A stretch of DNA of 37,493 nt from a virus, in IMG/VR virus record IMGVR_UViG_3300033571_005366, positions 1 to 37,493 of that record; one strand, 5' to 3'. Made by a program: the position numbers and the translations under genes. Below the pieces are notes generated by a model that did not search any database, was not told the origin of the DNA, and saw nothing but the letters and a program-made list of their open reading frames with translations. The first letter of the stretch is position 1. The number at the start of each line of letters is the position of its first letter. Positions 28,614 to 37,488 of the stretch are shown here, piece after piece.

Positions 28614-29197
28614 TAAGCGGCAGTGTAAGAAATTTGAACACCAAGAAGACGGGCATCAACTGCCAAAGAATCTCCTGCGGCATCAGCATCACGATAAATC
28701 TGAATCTGAACTGGAATATTGGCAGCAGGAGAACCGCCAATTGTAACCGCACTGGTTGCTCCGCTGATGTGCATATCATTTGCAGCCAAAAGCGTGTCAG
28801 TAACAGTCTGAGCAGTACCAAATGCTGTATCAAGTGCGTCATCATCAGCAAACGCCCTTCCTTGAATGCCCCAAATTACATCACCAGAACCACTTGAAGC
28901 AGTCCAATAAAACCTAGCCGTGATTGTGCTATTGTTGTAGTTGCTTGGAAGCACAACTAGGGCCTGGGCAAACTCGTCAGTGGCAGGATCAAACAGCAAT
29001 TGGTCAAAGTTCTGTTTGTTCGTGCTAGTTTCAACTGAATCAACTCCAACTCCAGTTGTTGTGCGAGGAATGAATGCACTAGCAGGAATCCAGAAATTTG
29101 CAGGAGAACTTGTTACTCCAATTGCAGAACGAATGCCAGCGGCATCTGCTGCTTGCATCATCGTATCAACTGCGGATGAAACTGTGAGATTAGGCAT
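28613..29197 (-). CDS. Phage structural protein, fibre-associated, 194 aa
   Basis: The N-terminal VDTMMQAADAAGIRSAIGV is a short helical repeat found in phage fibre N-termini. The remainder (FWIPASAFIPRTTTGV, FAQALVVLPSNYN, GDVIWGIQGRAFADDDALD, LLAANDMHISG) matches a widespread phage family of beta-sandwich virion proteins of unknown role. It joins both neighbours by TAATG overlaps. Confidence 0.75.
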   Translation of the reverse strand: MPNLTVSSAVDTMMQAADAAGIRSAIGVTSSPANFWIPASAFIPRTTTGVGVDSVETSTNKQNFDQLLFDPATDEFAQALVVLPSNYNNSTITARFYWTASSGSGDVIWGIQGRAFADDDALDTAFGTAQTVTDTLLAANDMHISGATSAVTIGGSPAANIPVQIQIYRDADAAGDSLAVDARLLGVQISYTAA

Positions 29198-29340
29198 TAT
29201 GGTCTATTGTAAATAGAGCTTCCGTCTGGACGATTAAAATATGAGGTTCCGTCAGTCCTAAGATAAGTGCTTCCAGCAGGAGGTGCTGCTGCACCAACCT
29301 TTCCATTGAAAACCGTTATTGCTAGGCTGAGAAACTGCAT
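29197..29340 (-). CDS. Small protein with TDGTSYFNRPDG repeat, 47 aa
   Basis: The ATG at 29340 lies 3 bp after the preceding stop, and the TAA overlaps the next ATG as TAATG. The C-terminal half repeats a short Gly-Thr/Ser-x-Tyr-x-Asn/Arg pattern (TYLRTDGTSYFNRPDGSSIY). It sits between two structural genes. Function unknown; a virion peptide is possible. Confidence 0.6.
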   Translation of the reverse strand: MQFLSLAITVFNGKVGAAAPPAGSTYLRTDGTSYFNRPDGSSIYNRP

Positions 29341-29343
29341 TGC

Positions 29344-29607
29344 TTAAGGCAGCTTGTATGCACGAACCTTGCCGCTGGTAAGGGTAAAGGCAGTGATGCC
29401 AAGACCGTTGTAGATAACAGTGCCAGCAGGGATGGCAAAGCCAGTCATCACATCGCCAGTCTTGCCATTTTCCGTGAATGCGCTAAAGGTAGCGTCAGAA
29501 AGGACTTGAATGGCATAGAACTTGCCAGTCACGGCATCCGTTCCAGTTTCAACGACTACTCCGTGACAGGCACCAGCGGCACCAGTGATGTTTACATTGT
29601 TAAGCAT
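29344..29607 (-). CDS. Small beta-rich virion protein, 87 aa
   Basis: The pattern FYAIQVLSDATFSAFTENG, GFAIPAGTVIYNGLGITAF and LTSGKVRAYKL is that of a small beta-sandwich protein common in the head-tail regions of phages. It may be a decoration or head-fibre-type protein. It lies 12 bp after the adaptor gene. Confidence 0.65.
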   Translation of the reverse strand: MLNNVNITGAAGACHGVVVETGTDAVTGKFYAIQVLSDATFSAFTENGKTGDVMTGFAIPAGTVIYNGLGITAFTLTSGKVRAYKLP

Positions 29608-29619
29608 GGTTTTATTTAG

Positions 29620-30381
29620 TTAATAGGTGAAAACTTGCATTCTTCGAACCTGACCTTCACTGCGAAGAACGCGATCAACCTGCATCATTTTTGCAGCTTC
29701 CGCTTCCTGCTCAGCAAGTGCAGCAGAATCAAACTGAGACTCAGAGCGCAGATAGTCAGAAAACACTCCACGGACAAGCCAATCAGCGGTAAAATAGGGA
29801 ATCTCAACCTTACTCCACTTTGCAGCGGCAGTGTTTGGGCTTTCTCCTTGTGAAGTTGCCGCTAGGCAGGTGTAAAAGTTGCCAGTGCTGGCAGAAGTTG
29901 AGGAAGGCAAATAGCTTCCAGAGTTGGTTCCAGTGTCGAAATAAATCTGTGCGCCAACAGAGTAATTTGCGGTTCCGCTAAACGGTTCACCGAACAGATT
30001 GATCACAGGCAAGCGGTACTCAATGAAGACTGGATCAACGGAGTCCATTACAATGACTCTATCATTGGTTCCGTCATTGTCCAAGTACCAGCGGACATTC
30101 GTTGCCCTTGCTGTCACCCTTGGATTGTATCGGTAAACATTCAGAATGTCTCCAAATCCAGCAGGGATGTTCACATACCTAATGTTGTCAACATCGGTCA
30201 AAACCGATTGTTGCGAGATTCGGCAAATGTCTGGCCAAGCCTCTTGTTCCCAAATGTCAGCAATTCGTTGGTTGGAAAAGTCACGAACCATGCGAAAGGT
30301 CGAGTCCTGGATGACAGTGCGATCCATTCCGCACAATGTCACTGCCCGATAAAGAATCTCGCTGAAGTCAGTGGTTTTCAC
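29620..30381 (-). CDS. Head-tail adaptor / tail tubular A-like protein with inserted CBM-like domain
   Basis: The helical N-terminus (FSEILYRAVTLCGMDRTVIQ; ISDIWEQEAWPD-like) and C-terminus (LRSESQFDSAALAEQEAEAA) fit adaptor proteins of short-tailed phages. Residues about 135-195 form an insertion, YSVGAQIYFDTGTNSGSYLP to YTCLAATSQGESPNTAAAKW. The insertion has the Gly-Tyr, Cys-Leu and Pro-x-x-x-x-x-Trp spacing of chitin-binding CBM5/12-type modules. The GTG start overlaps the preceding TGA as GTGA. It links portal and tail hub. Confidence 0.72.
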   Translation of the reverse strand: MKTTDFSEILYRAVTLCGMDRTVIQDSTFRMVRDFSNQRIADIWEQEAWPDICRISQQSVLTDVDNIRYVNIPAGFGDILNVYRYNPRVTARATNVRWYLDNDGTNDRVIVMDSVDPVFIEYRLPVINLFGEPFSGTANYSVGAQIYFDTGTNSGSYLPSSTSASTGNFYTCLAATSQGESPNTAAAKWSKVEIPYFTADWLVRGVFSDYLRSESQFDSAALAEQEAEAAKMMQVDRVLRSEGQVRRMQVFTY

Positions 30382-30743
30382 GCAAACACCTTACGATACT
30401 TAACATTCCGTGTCGAGCTTTCTAGTCCAGAAGTCCAGCCAATCGAAATCTCTTTAGTTCCTCCCGAATTAACTTTGCAGTAAGGATTGGCTTTTGCGTA
30501 GTCCTTTCTAAACTGCTTGTCATTCCAACAATCGTATCCAAGACGCTGACCCCAATAGTGGAAGGAATCAGGGTCAATTCGCATCTCAAGCTGACCAATG
30601 CCGTCAATTGACCTAGCTTTGCGTTGGTTAAGTTGACCAACGGCTTGCGCGTTAGCCTCTGCCATCACCTTTTGAAAGTTCCAACCCGTTCTAAATTCAC
30701 GAATCAACTGATCGTGAAGTTCATCGGGTATTAGGTCAATCAT
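30378..30743 (-). CDS. Hypothetical structural-region protein, 121 aa
   Basis: The protein is soluble and helical at the start (LHDQLIREFRTGWNFQKVMA), then beta-rich (MRIDPDSFHYWGQRLGYD). It lies between the capsid protein and the adaptor, where phages often encode head-completion proteins. I do not recognise a family with certainty. Its stop is coupled to the GTG of the adaptor gene. Confidence 0.65.
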   Translation of the reverse strand: MIDLIPDELHDQLIREFRTGWNFQKVMAEANAQAVGQLNQRKARSIDGIGQLEMRIDPDSFHYWGQRLGYDCWNDKQFRKDYAKANPYCKVNSGGTKEISIGWTSGLESSTRNVKYRKVFA

Positions 30744-30779
30744 AGGATGACGGCAGAGGGGTGTTACGCGATGCTAGTC

Positions 30780-31763
30780 TTACGAGGAGGCAGCAAACTT
30801 GCCAAGGCCAAGAGGATTCTTGACCACAAGGCCAGCCACAGCCTTAATCAGGCGGGCAGGGCCACCACCAGCATCAGGAAGTTCCGTCACTTCGGGCATA
30901 TTGGTATAGCGAAGTTCCAGCAAGTCCATATCCAGCACATAGCCACGGAAGGCGTTAGGCAGGAAGGTGGAAGGATGCAGGCGCAGGCTACCAAAGTCAC
31001 CGTTGAACACATCAACCGAGGCGGAATACACATCGGAAGAAGCGTCACGGCTCAAGGTACGGATGCTCTGGTACTGGTTGGTTCCAGAAGCGGTGGTCGT
31101 GTACAGCAGATTGCTGAAAGCGCGCTTGAGGCTTGTTCCAACCACGGTGTCATAGGTCTTGAACTGACCAGTCTGACCGTAGATGCTGGTCAACACGCCC
31201 TGGGCATCGGTTTCAGCGAAGGAACCAGTGGCAGTGGTGTTGATGCTGGCCGAAGGAGTGCGGAAAGCAGAGGGGACAGGGTTAAGAGCCTGTGCGCCGT
31301 TCTGAATCCAGCTACCAAGACCACGGGTAAGGTAAGGAACCGTACCGTTGTCAGCCTGCATATCGTTGTCGCTGGACACGGTAAGTTCCATGTCACGCTT
31401 CAACAATTTCAGGCTCTTGGCGATCATGCCTGCGAGTTCATCGCGCAGACCTGCAACGATGGAAACATCCACAGCCAAAGGAGACACGCGGATAGCGCGT
31501 TGGAACACTTGGATGTAGTTGTTGATCAGCGCACGACCGCTGTTGAGGTTTTCATAGCTGGAAACATCCACACCGTCAACGCTGCCAGTGCTGACAGGGG
31601 AAGGCATATTATCCGCCTGCCACTGGAGGAGGGTATTTCCTGGCTTTGGGGAGCCTTTGGGAACCATCGAGACGATGGGCGTATCCTTGGCATCAACCAA
31701 GGAGATGTAATCGGCAAGGTCTTCGCGCTTACCGACCTGAGTGCGTTCAAAAAGAGCGGCCAT
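30780..31763 (-). CDS. Major capsid protein, SU10-type
   Basis: This 327-residue protein builds the icosahedral shell. Its N-terminus (FERTQVGKREDLADYISLVD, AKDTPIVSMVPKGSPKPGN) and the following LLQWQADNM match SU10-type (DUF5309) major capsid proteins, which have the HK97 fold. It follows an acidic scaffold-like protein, the expected order. The leader is A/C-rich without Shine-Dalgarno (AAACTCAACTCAATAAAC), notable for a highly expressed gene. Confidence 0.88.
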   Translation of the reverse strand: MAALFERTQVGKREDLADYISLVDAKDTPIVSMVPKGSPKPGNTLLQWQADNMPSPVSTGSVDGVDVSSYENLNSGRALINNYIQVFQRAIRVSPLAVDVSIVAGLRDELAGMIAKSLKLLKRDMELTVSSDNDMQADNGTVPYLTRGLGSWIQNGAQALNPVPSAFRTPSASINTTATGSFAETDAQGVLTSIYGQTGQFKTYDTVVGTSLKRAFSNLLYTTTASGTNQYQSIRTLSRDASSDVYSASVDVFNGDFGSLRLHPSTFLPNAFRGYVLDMDLLELRYTNMPEVTELPDAGGGPARLIKAVAGLVVKNPLGLGKFAASS

Positions 31764-31798
31764 AATAGTTTATTGAGTTGAGTTTTTTGGGGTTTTGA

Positions 31799-32824
31799 TT
31801 ACAGGAACCTTTCTGCAATTAGTGCTTTGAGACTCCTTTCATCGGGTGATTTTCTGAATTGCGCTTCGGCGTTCATAACCTTGGCTTTAGAAGATGTGAC
31901 TTCTACTGGCGTTGCTGCTGTTTTAGGAGCTTTCGGAGCAAACTTGACTGCCTGTTTAGCCTTGCCTTTTAGCTTGCTTTCCCTGAGCTTCCGTCCTTCG
32001 ATCAGGTCTCCAAGGGAGACTTTATAATCTGGGAACTTCTTAATCTCTGGGAACTCACGCAAAAGAGCGTTAGCGTACTGGTACTCTCGACTGCTACGAT
32101 CCTTCCAAAACGGATAAGCCTTGTCTGCTTCAGCATCAAACTGCTTTTTGGCGGCAAGATACTGCAACTGAGCAGGCAAATGTTCTTCAATGGCATCAAC
32201 AGCGTTCATTTTAATCCTCCGCATATCTTCTGCGGAGTATTCAACTTCTTCACCATCCTTGCCTTTGACAACAGCACCGTCTAGGTTTTCCTCTGCCCAT
32301 CTGCGGACTTGTCGGGCGTTTCTGATCTCCTGATGCACTTCAGCCTCGTCTTGGAGATTGAAGTACGGATTCAAATCCTTTCCGACTGGAATAACTTCTT
32401 TCTCAGGCTTTTCAGTCTTTGACTTCAGTTCTTCCGTTTGCTCAGACAGTTCATGAAGTTTTGCTTCCAGTTCCTTCTTCTGCGCTACGAGTTTATCAAT
32501 GCGCTTCTGAACTCCTTTTGGCATCTTCTTGAGGTCATCCTTGGCCTCATCTTCCTTGTCCTCGTCTTCGTCCGCTTCTTCAGCGTCTTCTGTTTCGGTT
32601 TCGGGAGATTCGGGTTCTGATTCCTCCGACTCAGTTTCCTCTGCTTCTTCAGCCTCAGGAGCTTCGTCTTCGGTTTCATCCTGTGTTTCAGCCTCAGGTT
32701 GCTGCTTTTCTTCGTCAGCGAAAAGTGACTGCCTCAGAAGTTGACTCAGGGCGGCTTCGTCCAGAGGCTTCATCGGTTCCGTGATTTTGGAAGGTTCACT
32801 AACCTCGGTTTTGGGTGTTGGCAT
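31799..32824 (-). CDS. Scaffold-like protein, highly acidic
   Basis: The 341-residue protein has an acidic N-terminal third (about residues 40-95, almost all Glu/Asp/Ser/Thr/Pro), a coiled coil (KRIDKLVAQKKELEAKLHEL, about 105-140), and a basic C-terminal part (REFPEIKKFPDYKV; AEAQFRKSPDERSLKALIAE). The basic C-terminus may bind capsid protein. Its place immediately before the capsid gene supports scaffold function. Confidence 0.8.
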   Translation of the reverse strand: MPTPKTEVSEPSKITEPMKPLDEAALSQLLRQSLFADEEKQQPEAETQDETEDEAPEAEEAEETESEESEPESPETETEDAEEADEDEDKEDEAKDDLKKMPKGVQKRIDKLVAQKKELEAKLHELSEQTEELKSKTEKPEKEVIPVGKDLNPYFNLQDEAEVHQEIRNARQVRRWAEENLDGAVVKGKDGEEVEYSAEDMRRIKMNAVDAIEEHLPAQLQYLAAKKQFDAEADKAYPFWKDRSSREYQYANALLREFPEIKKFPDYKVSLGDLIEGRKLRESKLKGKAKQAVKFAPKAPKTAATPVEVTSSKAKVMNAEAQFRKSPDERSLKALIAERFL

Positions 32825-32903
32825 AAGCAGAAGGTTTAATGACCATTCAGAGGTCTAAGAAGGACAGAGTTTGAGATACTCAGAAACTATGTGAAAAAGT
32901 AAG

Positions 32904-33155
32904 TTAGTCTTGAGGTGCGTCAAGACTCAATTCAACAAGAGCTTTTTCGGCGTATGTTTCAATGACTGAACGAAGGTCAATGATAGCAGCAACCTGTCCT
33001 GCGTACCAAGCACGGGTTTCCCCAGTGTTTCCAACATCAACAGCGTTTGCTAAAGCGTGGTTTTGTTCGGTCTGCATAACTGCCCACAAAGCCTCAAAGA
33101 AAGCCTTTGGGCCTTGTTTAAGTGTGAAAGCCTCGATTACTTTATTCTCGTTCAT
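32904..33155 (-). CDS. Hypothetical protein between portal and scaffold, 83 aa
   Basis: The start overlaps the portal TGA as ATGA. The product is a small helical protein (VIEAFTLKQGPKAFFEALWA; WYAGQVAAIIDLRSVIETYA). Small proteins at this site in other phages may assist head assembly. The role is unknown. Confidence 0.65.
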   Translation of the reverse strand: MNENKVIEAFTLKQGPKAFFEALWAVMQTEQNHALANAVDVGNTGETRAWYAGQVAAIIDLRSVIETYAEKALVELSLDAPQD

Positions 33156-35284
33156 GCTGTTGGTTGTCCTGGTTGCTGCTGTCCAAACTCAACTGGCGAG
33201 ACTCCAAGCCTGCCAATTTGAGCGTTCTGCTGCTGCATCATGGACATTTGTAGGTTCTTGACATAGTTCTGCATCAGGGCTTGGAACACTGGGTCTTGCT
33301 GGGCGGCAGCCTGGGCCTTTGGATTCTTCGCCATAATGTCTTGGGCGTACTGCAAGCGAACCTGAGCAGAAGGATCGTTTTCCTTATACAGAGGCTCATT
33401 GCCAAGCATCATCTGCCCAATGTCAGACTGAACCTCTCTGAACATTTGCTGGCTTGCGTCTGCTTGGTTCATGATCAGATCACGGGCAGACTCAGGCGCA
33501 ATGGCTTCAATGATCATTTTGATCATAGCATTGCGGTTGAGAACACCGCCAGAATCAAGGGGAACAACGAACTGTGCGATTGCCTGCAACTTCTTGGCAA
33601 CCAAGTCATTATCAAGACTTTGGATATTAAAGCGAAGCATGAAATCAAACCCGCTTCCGATCTCGCTCATGCTGCTAGGAAGCTGAACTCCGCAAATGCG
33701 GAAGACTTCTTCTGGCGGCATATACTGTAAGCAAAGGGCAAACATCTGGTTATAAATCTTCGCCCAAGCGGTTAGCCAGCGGTTCACCAACTGCTGCTGC
33801 ATCAGTTGCGACTTAATCTGCGGAACTGTAACCCTGTTAAGTCCGAAATAGTTGGCGTGGTTGTTCTCAACTCGCTCAATCAGGTTGAAAGCAGTGGTTG
33901 GCGCACGACTAGGAGCCTCAAGCCAAGTGTAATCGTTGGCGTTTGTGACTGGAAGTTGCACCCCTGGGCCAATCTTGTTGATCTGTCCGATGCGCTTAAC
34001 CACCTTCATTGGCGGCAGCGTTTCAAAGGCGGTACGATCTCTGATCGAGTCGTGCTGGGCCTTGATTTCATCCTGATCCGTCATTGAAATCTCAGGGATT
34101 CCACGACTTTCAGTGATTGGTCGGCGCAGAACCTCACGCTTGAACTCAATAAACGGATACTCGCCATGGGCATAATCCAGCAGTTCATGCTTAGCGTACA
34201 ATTCCTGACCAACCAGAGGTGAAAAGACAGTGCAGTAGATGGCAGGAACGCCATTTTCGTCTAGCTGGCGAGTGTAGGCGTACACAATCTCAATCAGGTT
34301 GTCCTGCCTGATCACTGGACTAGCTGTTAGGCTAGTGATCGTATCCATTGGGTTAGTGTACCAAGACTGCTTACCAGCAGTGGTTGCTGCTTCCTCAACA
34401 AAGTCCTTATCCCAACCATCCTCATTGATGTTTGACCGAAGCTCAACCTCGGTCATGTAAATGCGGCGGAAGATGACGCGAGCTTTTTGCAGGTCAATCG
34501 TCTCAGGAGGAAAAGCAACCTCATCAAAAGGTTTCAAAGCAGTTACGCTAGGAAGATTGCGGCTCACATAGCTTTCCTCAATCTCTCCTTCGCCAGTTTC
34601 GCGTAGGTCTTTGACGAACTTCTTAATGTCCTTGATCTTGAAGTCTGGCAATACCATTGAAATCAACTGCACTGCCTGATCCTGAGCCTCTGGATTCGCA
34701 ATTAACTCAGGAAGTTGCAATAGAGTCTCGCTTCCAGACTGTTGAGCAAGACCAGCAATTTCTTCCATGCTGATCTTTTGCATACGCTTGCTTATCTGCT
34801 GATCCCAGCCAACATTAAACACTGTCCAGCCGTACTGGTTGGCGTACTGCGCTCCAAGCTCAGCCTCACGAAGCAAATCATTGCGAAGCTTTTGCTGGGT
34901 GACCCAATTCATCAGGGTATTAGCACCAGAAGCGGTTGCCATATCGTTCATCTCTGTTGCAGAGACAGTCAACTGACTACGCTCAAAGCTGGTCGTCATC
35001 AGACAAGCCAACTCATTAATCGTTGAATCAACAAGGCGATTGCGAACATCTGATGCTCCCTCAAAAGGAAATGCCTGACGGTTATTTGGCAGATTCTCAG
35101 AGTGTTTCTTGCCATCGTCAGACTGTCCAGCCCAACGGCAAAAACGAATGTCATCAGCAGAGTTAAGAGCTTCAAGCTCACTGGTTGTATAAAGGCTGCG
35201 GGTCAGTTCCTTTGACAATTCTCCCACATCTGGCTTTGGCGAGTAAAACGCAAGCTTGTCTCCGTTGATATACTTTTTTTCCAT
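33152..35284 (-). CDS. Portal protein, 710 aa
   Basis: The portal ring forms the DNA channel at the capsid vertex. The motif AFPFEGASDVRNRLVDSTIN near residues 70-90 is typical of large portals (WEGASD-like). The length of about 710 residues resembles P22-size portals. The Gln-rich C-terminus (MMQQQNAQIG ... GQQQPGQPTA) probably forms the barrel or clip tail. It follows the terminase by 2 bp; the leader GGGAGC is a modest Shine-Dalgarno. Confidence 0.88.
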   Translation of the reverse strand: MEKKYINGDKLAFYSPKPDVGELSKELTRSLYTTSELEALNSADDIRFCRWAGQSDDGKKHSENLPNNRQAFPFEGASDVRNRLVDSTINELACLMTTSFERSQLTVSATEMNDMATASGANTLMNWVTQQKLRNDLLREAELGAQYANQYGWTVFNVGWDQQISKRMQKISMEEIAGLAQQSGSETLLQLPELIANPEAQDQAVQLISMVLPDFKIKDIKKFVKDLRETGEGEIEESYVSRNLPSVTALKPFDEVAFPPETIDLQKARVIFRRIYMTEVELRSNINEDGWDKDFVEEAATTAGKQSWYTNPMDTITSLTASPVIRQDNLIEIVYAYTRQLDENGVPAIYCTVFSPLVGQELYAKHELLDYAHGEYPFIEFKREVLRRPITESRGIPEISMTDQDEIKAQHDSIRDRTAFETLPPMKVVKRIGQINKIGPGVQLPVTNANDYTWLEAPSRAPTTAFNLIERVENNHANYFGLNRVTVPQIKSQLMQQQLVNRWLTAWAKIYNQMFALCLQYMPPEEVFRICGVQLPSSMSEIGSGFDFMLRFNIQSLDNDLVAKKLQAIAQFVVPLDSGGVLNRNAMIKMIIEAIAPESARDLIMNQADASQQMFREVQSDIGQMMLGNEPLYKENDPSAQVRLQYAQDIMAKNPKAQAAAQQDPVFQALMQNYVKNLQMSMMQQQNAQIGRLGVSPVEFGQQQPGQPTA

Positions 35285-35286
35285 GT

Positions 35287-36936
35287 TTAATAGCTCCCGA
35301 TTTGTCCTTGAGGTTGGTAAGTAAGGTTGTTGGCGTGGGTCGGATTCATTACAGCAAGATAACGCAGAACATCTACAGGGTCTTTAGTAGCACCCTTGTC
35401 TCCGTCTGCTCCTGTCCACTCTCGCAAAGAGTAGATAATGTTCTTGCATTCTTCACTGACATACAGCTTAGGCTCATTCTCAATAGCAAGCAAGGGTTGG
35501 TCTTTGTCCCATGCAAGCCAATCGTTGATGATGCTAACTCCATCTTCCACTCTTAGCCCCGCAGCAGGAGTAAACCACATCGGCTCAGGGTCTTCTTGCA
35601 ACAGGTCAATGAGGCTTGTTCCTCCTTCTTTGCCAATGGCTTGAGTGCCACCTGCTCTTGGGTCAATGAATCGGTCTGATATGTCTTCGTCTCCTTCTAG
35701 TTCACGAATTAACGCTTTGTAATCGTTGATTCCTCGGCCTGCTCCGTTTCGTTGAGCCGTTCCAGGCTTTCCGTCCGTCTTATCGCCTGGAATTGCCCAT
35801 TCTCCTAAGTCAATCCCTGGCCATTCACGGTAAATGAACTTCCTGCCGTGTTCGTCCACTCTTAACCAGAGCATGAACCAGTTTCTAGCCCCTGCTGGGT
35901 CAACTGCCATGTAATTTGTTCCCTTCTCAGGGATTTGGCTTGCTGGTATGACATTCCACTCTCCAAACTTAGGAAACTGTGACCCTGCCAAGCTCTCAGC
36001 ATATCCGTAAGCACGAATCTTGACCTCGTAGTTGGTTCTGCCGTGCAAGGCTCTCTTGATTTCATCAAACGGACTGTACTTGTTAAGCTCGGAATGGAAC
36101 CAAATCACCCTGCTTGACGGATTTCTGCACTTAGCGATGTGCGGCATCTCTCCTTTCGGCAACCCTGGGACATTGATCGTGTCCTTGAGCATCGAGGCTG
36201 GCAGAGACTTGGTAATCATCATGCCAGACACAAACTCCTTAACCACCGATGTATAGCCTGAGATTGGCGTGAAGGTCAGGATGATTTTCCCTCGCCTTGT
36301 GGCAGTACGATAGCGCAGAGTTCTAAGCCAATCTGCGTTGATTTCTTCGTCAATCCAGATCAAGTCAACTTCGCCACCTTCGATGACCTTAATGTCCTGC
36401 GATTGGTTCAAAAACCAGCACTGAGAACGGTTCGGAAGGACAAAAGTGTTGTCTGTAAAGCCGTTTTTCTGCGTGAAACCAATGTTGGTGATCTTTGACT
36501 TCTTAGCGTTCTTGAACTCAGCAGGTAGGTACTTGTAAACAATGGGCTGCTGCATCTGAACGCTGCTCATGTTGGTGGTATGAACGCACCAAGCTCGTTT
36601 CCCAGGGTTACGGCTCAAGAACTGAGCAACTCTTTTCGCTGCGTATTCAGTCTTTGAGGCTCGGTTACCTCCAAAGATCATCAGATCGGAAACAGCAGGG
36701 TCTTCAATCAGTTCATCTGCCGTCTTCCAGTGCGGAGGCTCGTAGCCGTGCCGAAACGGGTCCATGTGTTCCGCAAGGATTTTATCCTCACGCAACTGCA
36801 AAAGCTCACAGGCTCGTTCAATTCCCTTGTTTTTGACGATTGCAGCGATTTGCTCTGCCGTAGGCGCAACCATAATAGGATGCGGCGTGGGCTGATAACC
36901 CTTTAGGGTTTCCTTGGTGACCTCTTTGAAGAACAT
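35287..36936 (-). CDS. terL: Terminase large subunit
   Basis: This 549-residue ATPase/nuclease packages DNA into the head. Walker A (FGGNRASKTEYAA, residues 88-100) and Walker B with catalytic Glu (EVDLIWIDEEI, about 189-199) are intact. The C-terminal RNase H-like nuclease has NYMAVDPAGARNWFMLW, with the first metal-binding Asp, and a further acidic region, SDRFIDPRAGG. A small terminase is not adjacent, though the HTH protein at 4585-5049 is a candidate. It begins the head operon. Confidence 0.93.
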   Translation of the reverse strand: MFFKEVTKETLKGYQPTPHPIMVAPTAEQIAAIVKNKGIERACELLQLREDKILAEHMDPFRHGYEPPHWKTADELIEDPAVSDLMIFGGNRASKTEYAAKRVAQFLSRNPGKRAWCVHTTNMSSVQMQQPIVYKYLPAEFKNAKKSKITNIGFTQKNGFTDNTFVLPNRSQCWFLNQSQDIKVIEGGEVDLIWIDEEINADWLRTLRYRTATRRGKIILTFTPISGYTSVVKEFVSGMMITKSLPASMLKDTINVPGLPKGEMPHIAKCRNPSSRVIWFHSELNKYSPFDEIKRALHGRTNYEVKIRAYGYAESLAGSQFPKFGEWNVIPASQIPEKGTNYMAVDPAGARNWFMLWLRVDEHGRKFIYREWPGIDLGEWAIPGDKTDGKPGTAQRNGAGRGINDYKALIRELEGDEDISDRFIDPRAGGTQAIGKEGGTSLIDLLQEDPEPMWFTPAAGLRVEDGVSIINDWLAWDKDQPLLAIENEPKLYVSEECKNIIYSLREWTGADGDKGATKDPVDVLRYLAVMNPTHANNLTYQPQGQIGSY

Positions 36937-36983
36937 CTAAGCCACTCTAGCGCAAGATTCAGGCCGTCAAGACCTGCTCTGCG

Positions 36984-37151
36984 TCACCACTTAATTTTGT
37001 TTGACCAATATGCTGCGCTCATCTTGCCTTTGGCGATGTTCTCAGCATGACGGGCTTGGAAAGATTCACGCCTGTTTCGGCTACTCTCACTCTCGCCCTT
37101 CCTGTAAGGACTTCCAGACACTCCCTGTTGGCCAAAGCGTCCTTTGGTCAT
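36984..37151 (-). CDS. Small basic protein upstream of terminase, 55 aa
   Basis: I take the ATG at 37151 (MTKGRFGQQGVSGSPYRKGE); an in-frame TTG at 37178 would add nine residues. The protein is basic and polar (ESSRNRRESFQARHAENIAK). Its place before the terminase might suit a small packaging protein, but no HTH is visible. Function unknown. Confidence 0.6.
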   Translation of the reverse strand: MTKGRFGQQGVSGSPYRKGESESSRNRRESFQARHAENIAKGKMSAAYWSNKIKW

Positions 37152-37153
37152 GG

Positions 37154-37348
37154 TCAAAATTGTTTTACTAGAACCCAAAGAGAGTTTTTAATCTTAATTC
37201 CCTGCCTCTCAAATTTTTCTCTGCAATCTTTTGCATTGTGAATGAACACATTTTCTGATTCAGAGTCTTCTACTGGAAAACACCAACATGATTCATGAGC
37301 AAAATGAGGTGGTTCATTATCTCCTACTGGTATAGAATGGATATTCAT
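37154..37348 (-). CDS. Small protein with HESCWC motif, 64 aa
   Basis: The ATG at 37348 overlaps the preceding TGA as ATGA (37345-37348). The product reads DNEPPHFAHESCWCFPVE, then VFIHNAKDCREKFERQGIK. This is a small phage protein pattern with Cys and His residues that could bind zinc. It precedes the small basic gene by 2 bp. Function unknown. Confidence 0.65.
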   Translation of the reverse strand: MNIHSIPVGDNEPPHFAHESCWCFPVEDSESENVFIHNAKDCREKFERQGIKIKNSLWVLVKQF

Positions 37349-37488
37349 GCTGGGAGAGTGAAGGCGAGAGCGAATAGCACCGTGAAGTACAGTGTGAACA
37401 AGATGCACCAAGCGATGATCCTTGCTTCGATCTCTAGGAACCTTTCTTCCACTTCTTGCTCGGTGATGCCGTCTTGCTCGGACTCCAT
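37345..37488 (-). CDS. Small membrane protein, 47 aa
   Basis: An acidic N-terminal helix (DGITEQEVEERFLEIEAR) is followed by one transmembrane segment (IIAWCILFTLYFTVLFALAF) and a short end. The ATG lies five bases inside the window edge. Joined to position 1, it would follow the methyltransferase stop by 18 bp. It is coupled to the next gene by ATGA. Function unknown. Confidence 0.6.
   Translation of the reverse strand: MESEQDGITEQEVEERFLEIEARIIAWCILFTLYFTVLFALAFTLPA

Noticed and set aside
30747-31781. 344-codon plus-strand open frame over the whole capsid gene
   Set aside because: It is exactly antisense to the capsid gene, its translation is His/Gly/Arg-rich without recognisable domains, and the capsid frame explains the DNA. 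Long antisense frames arise from codon bias.
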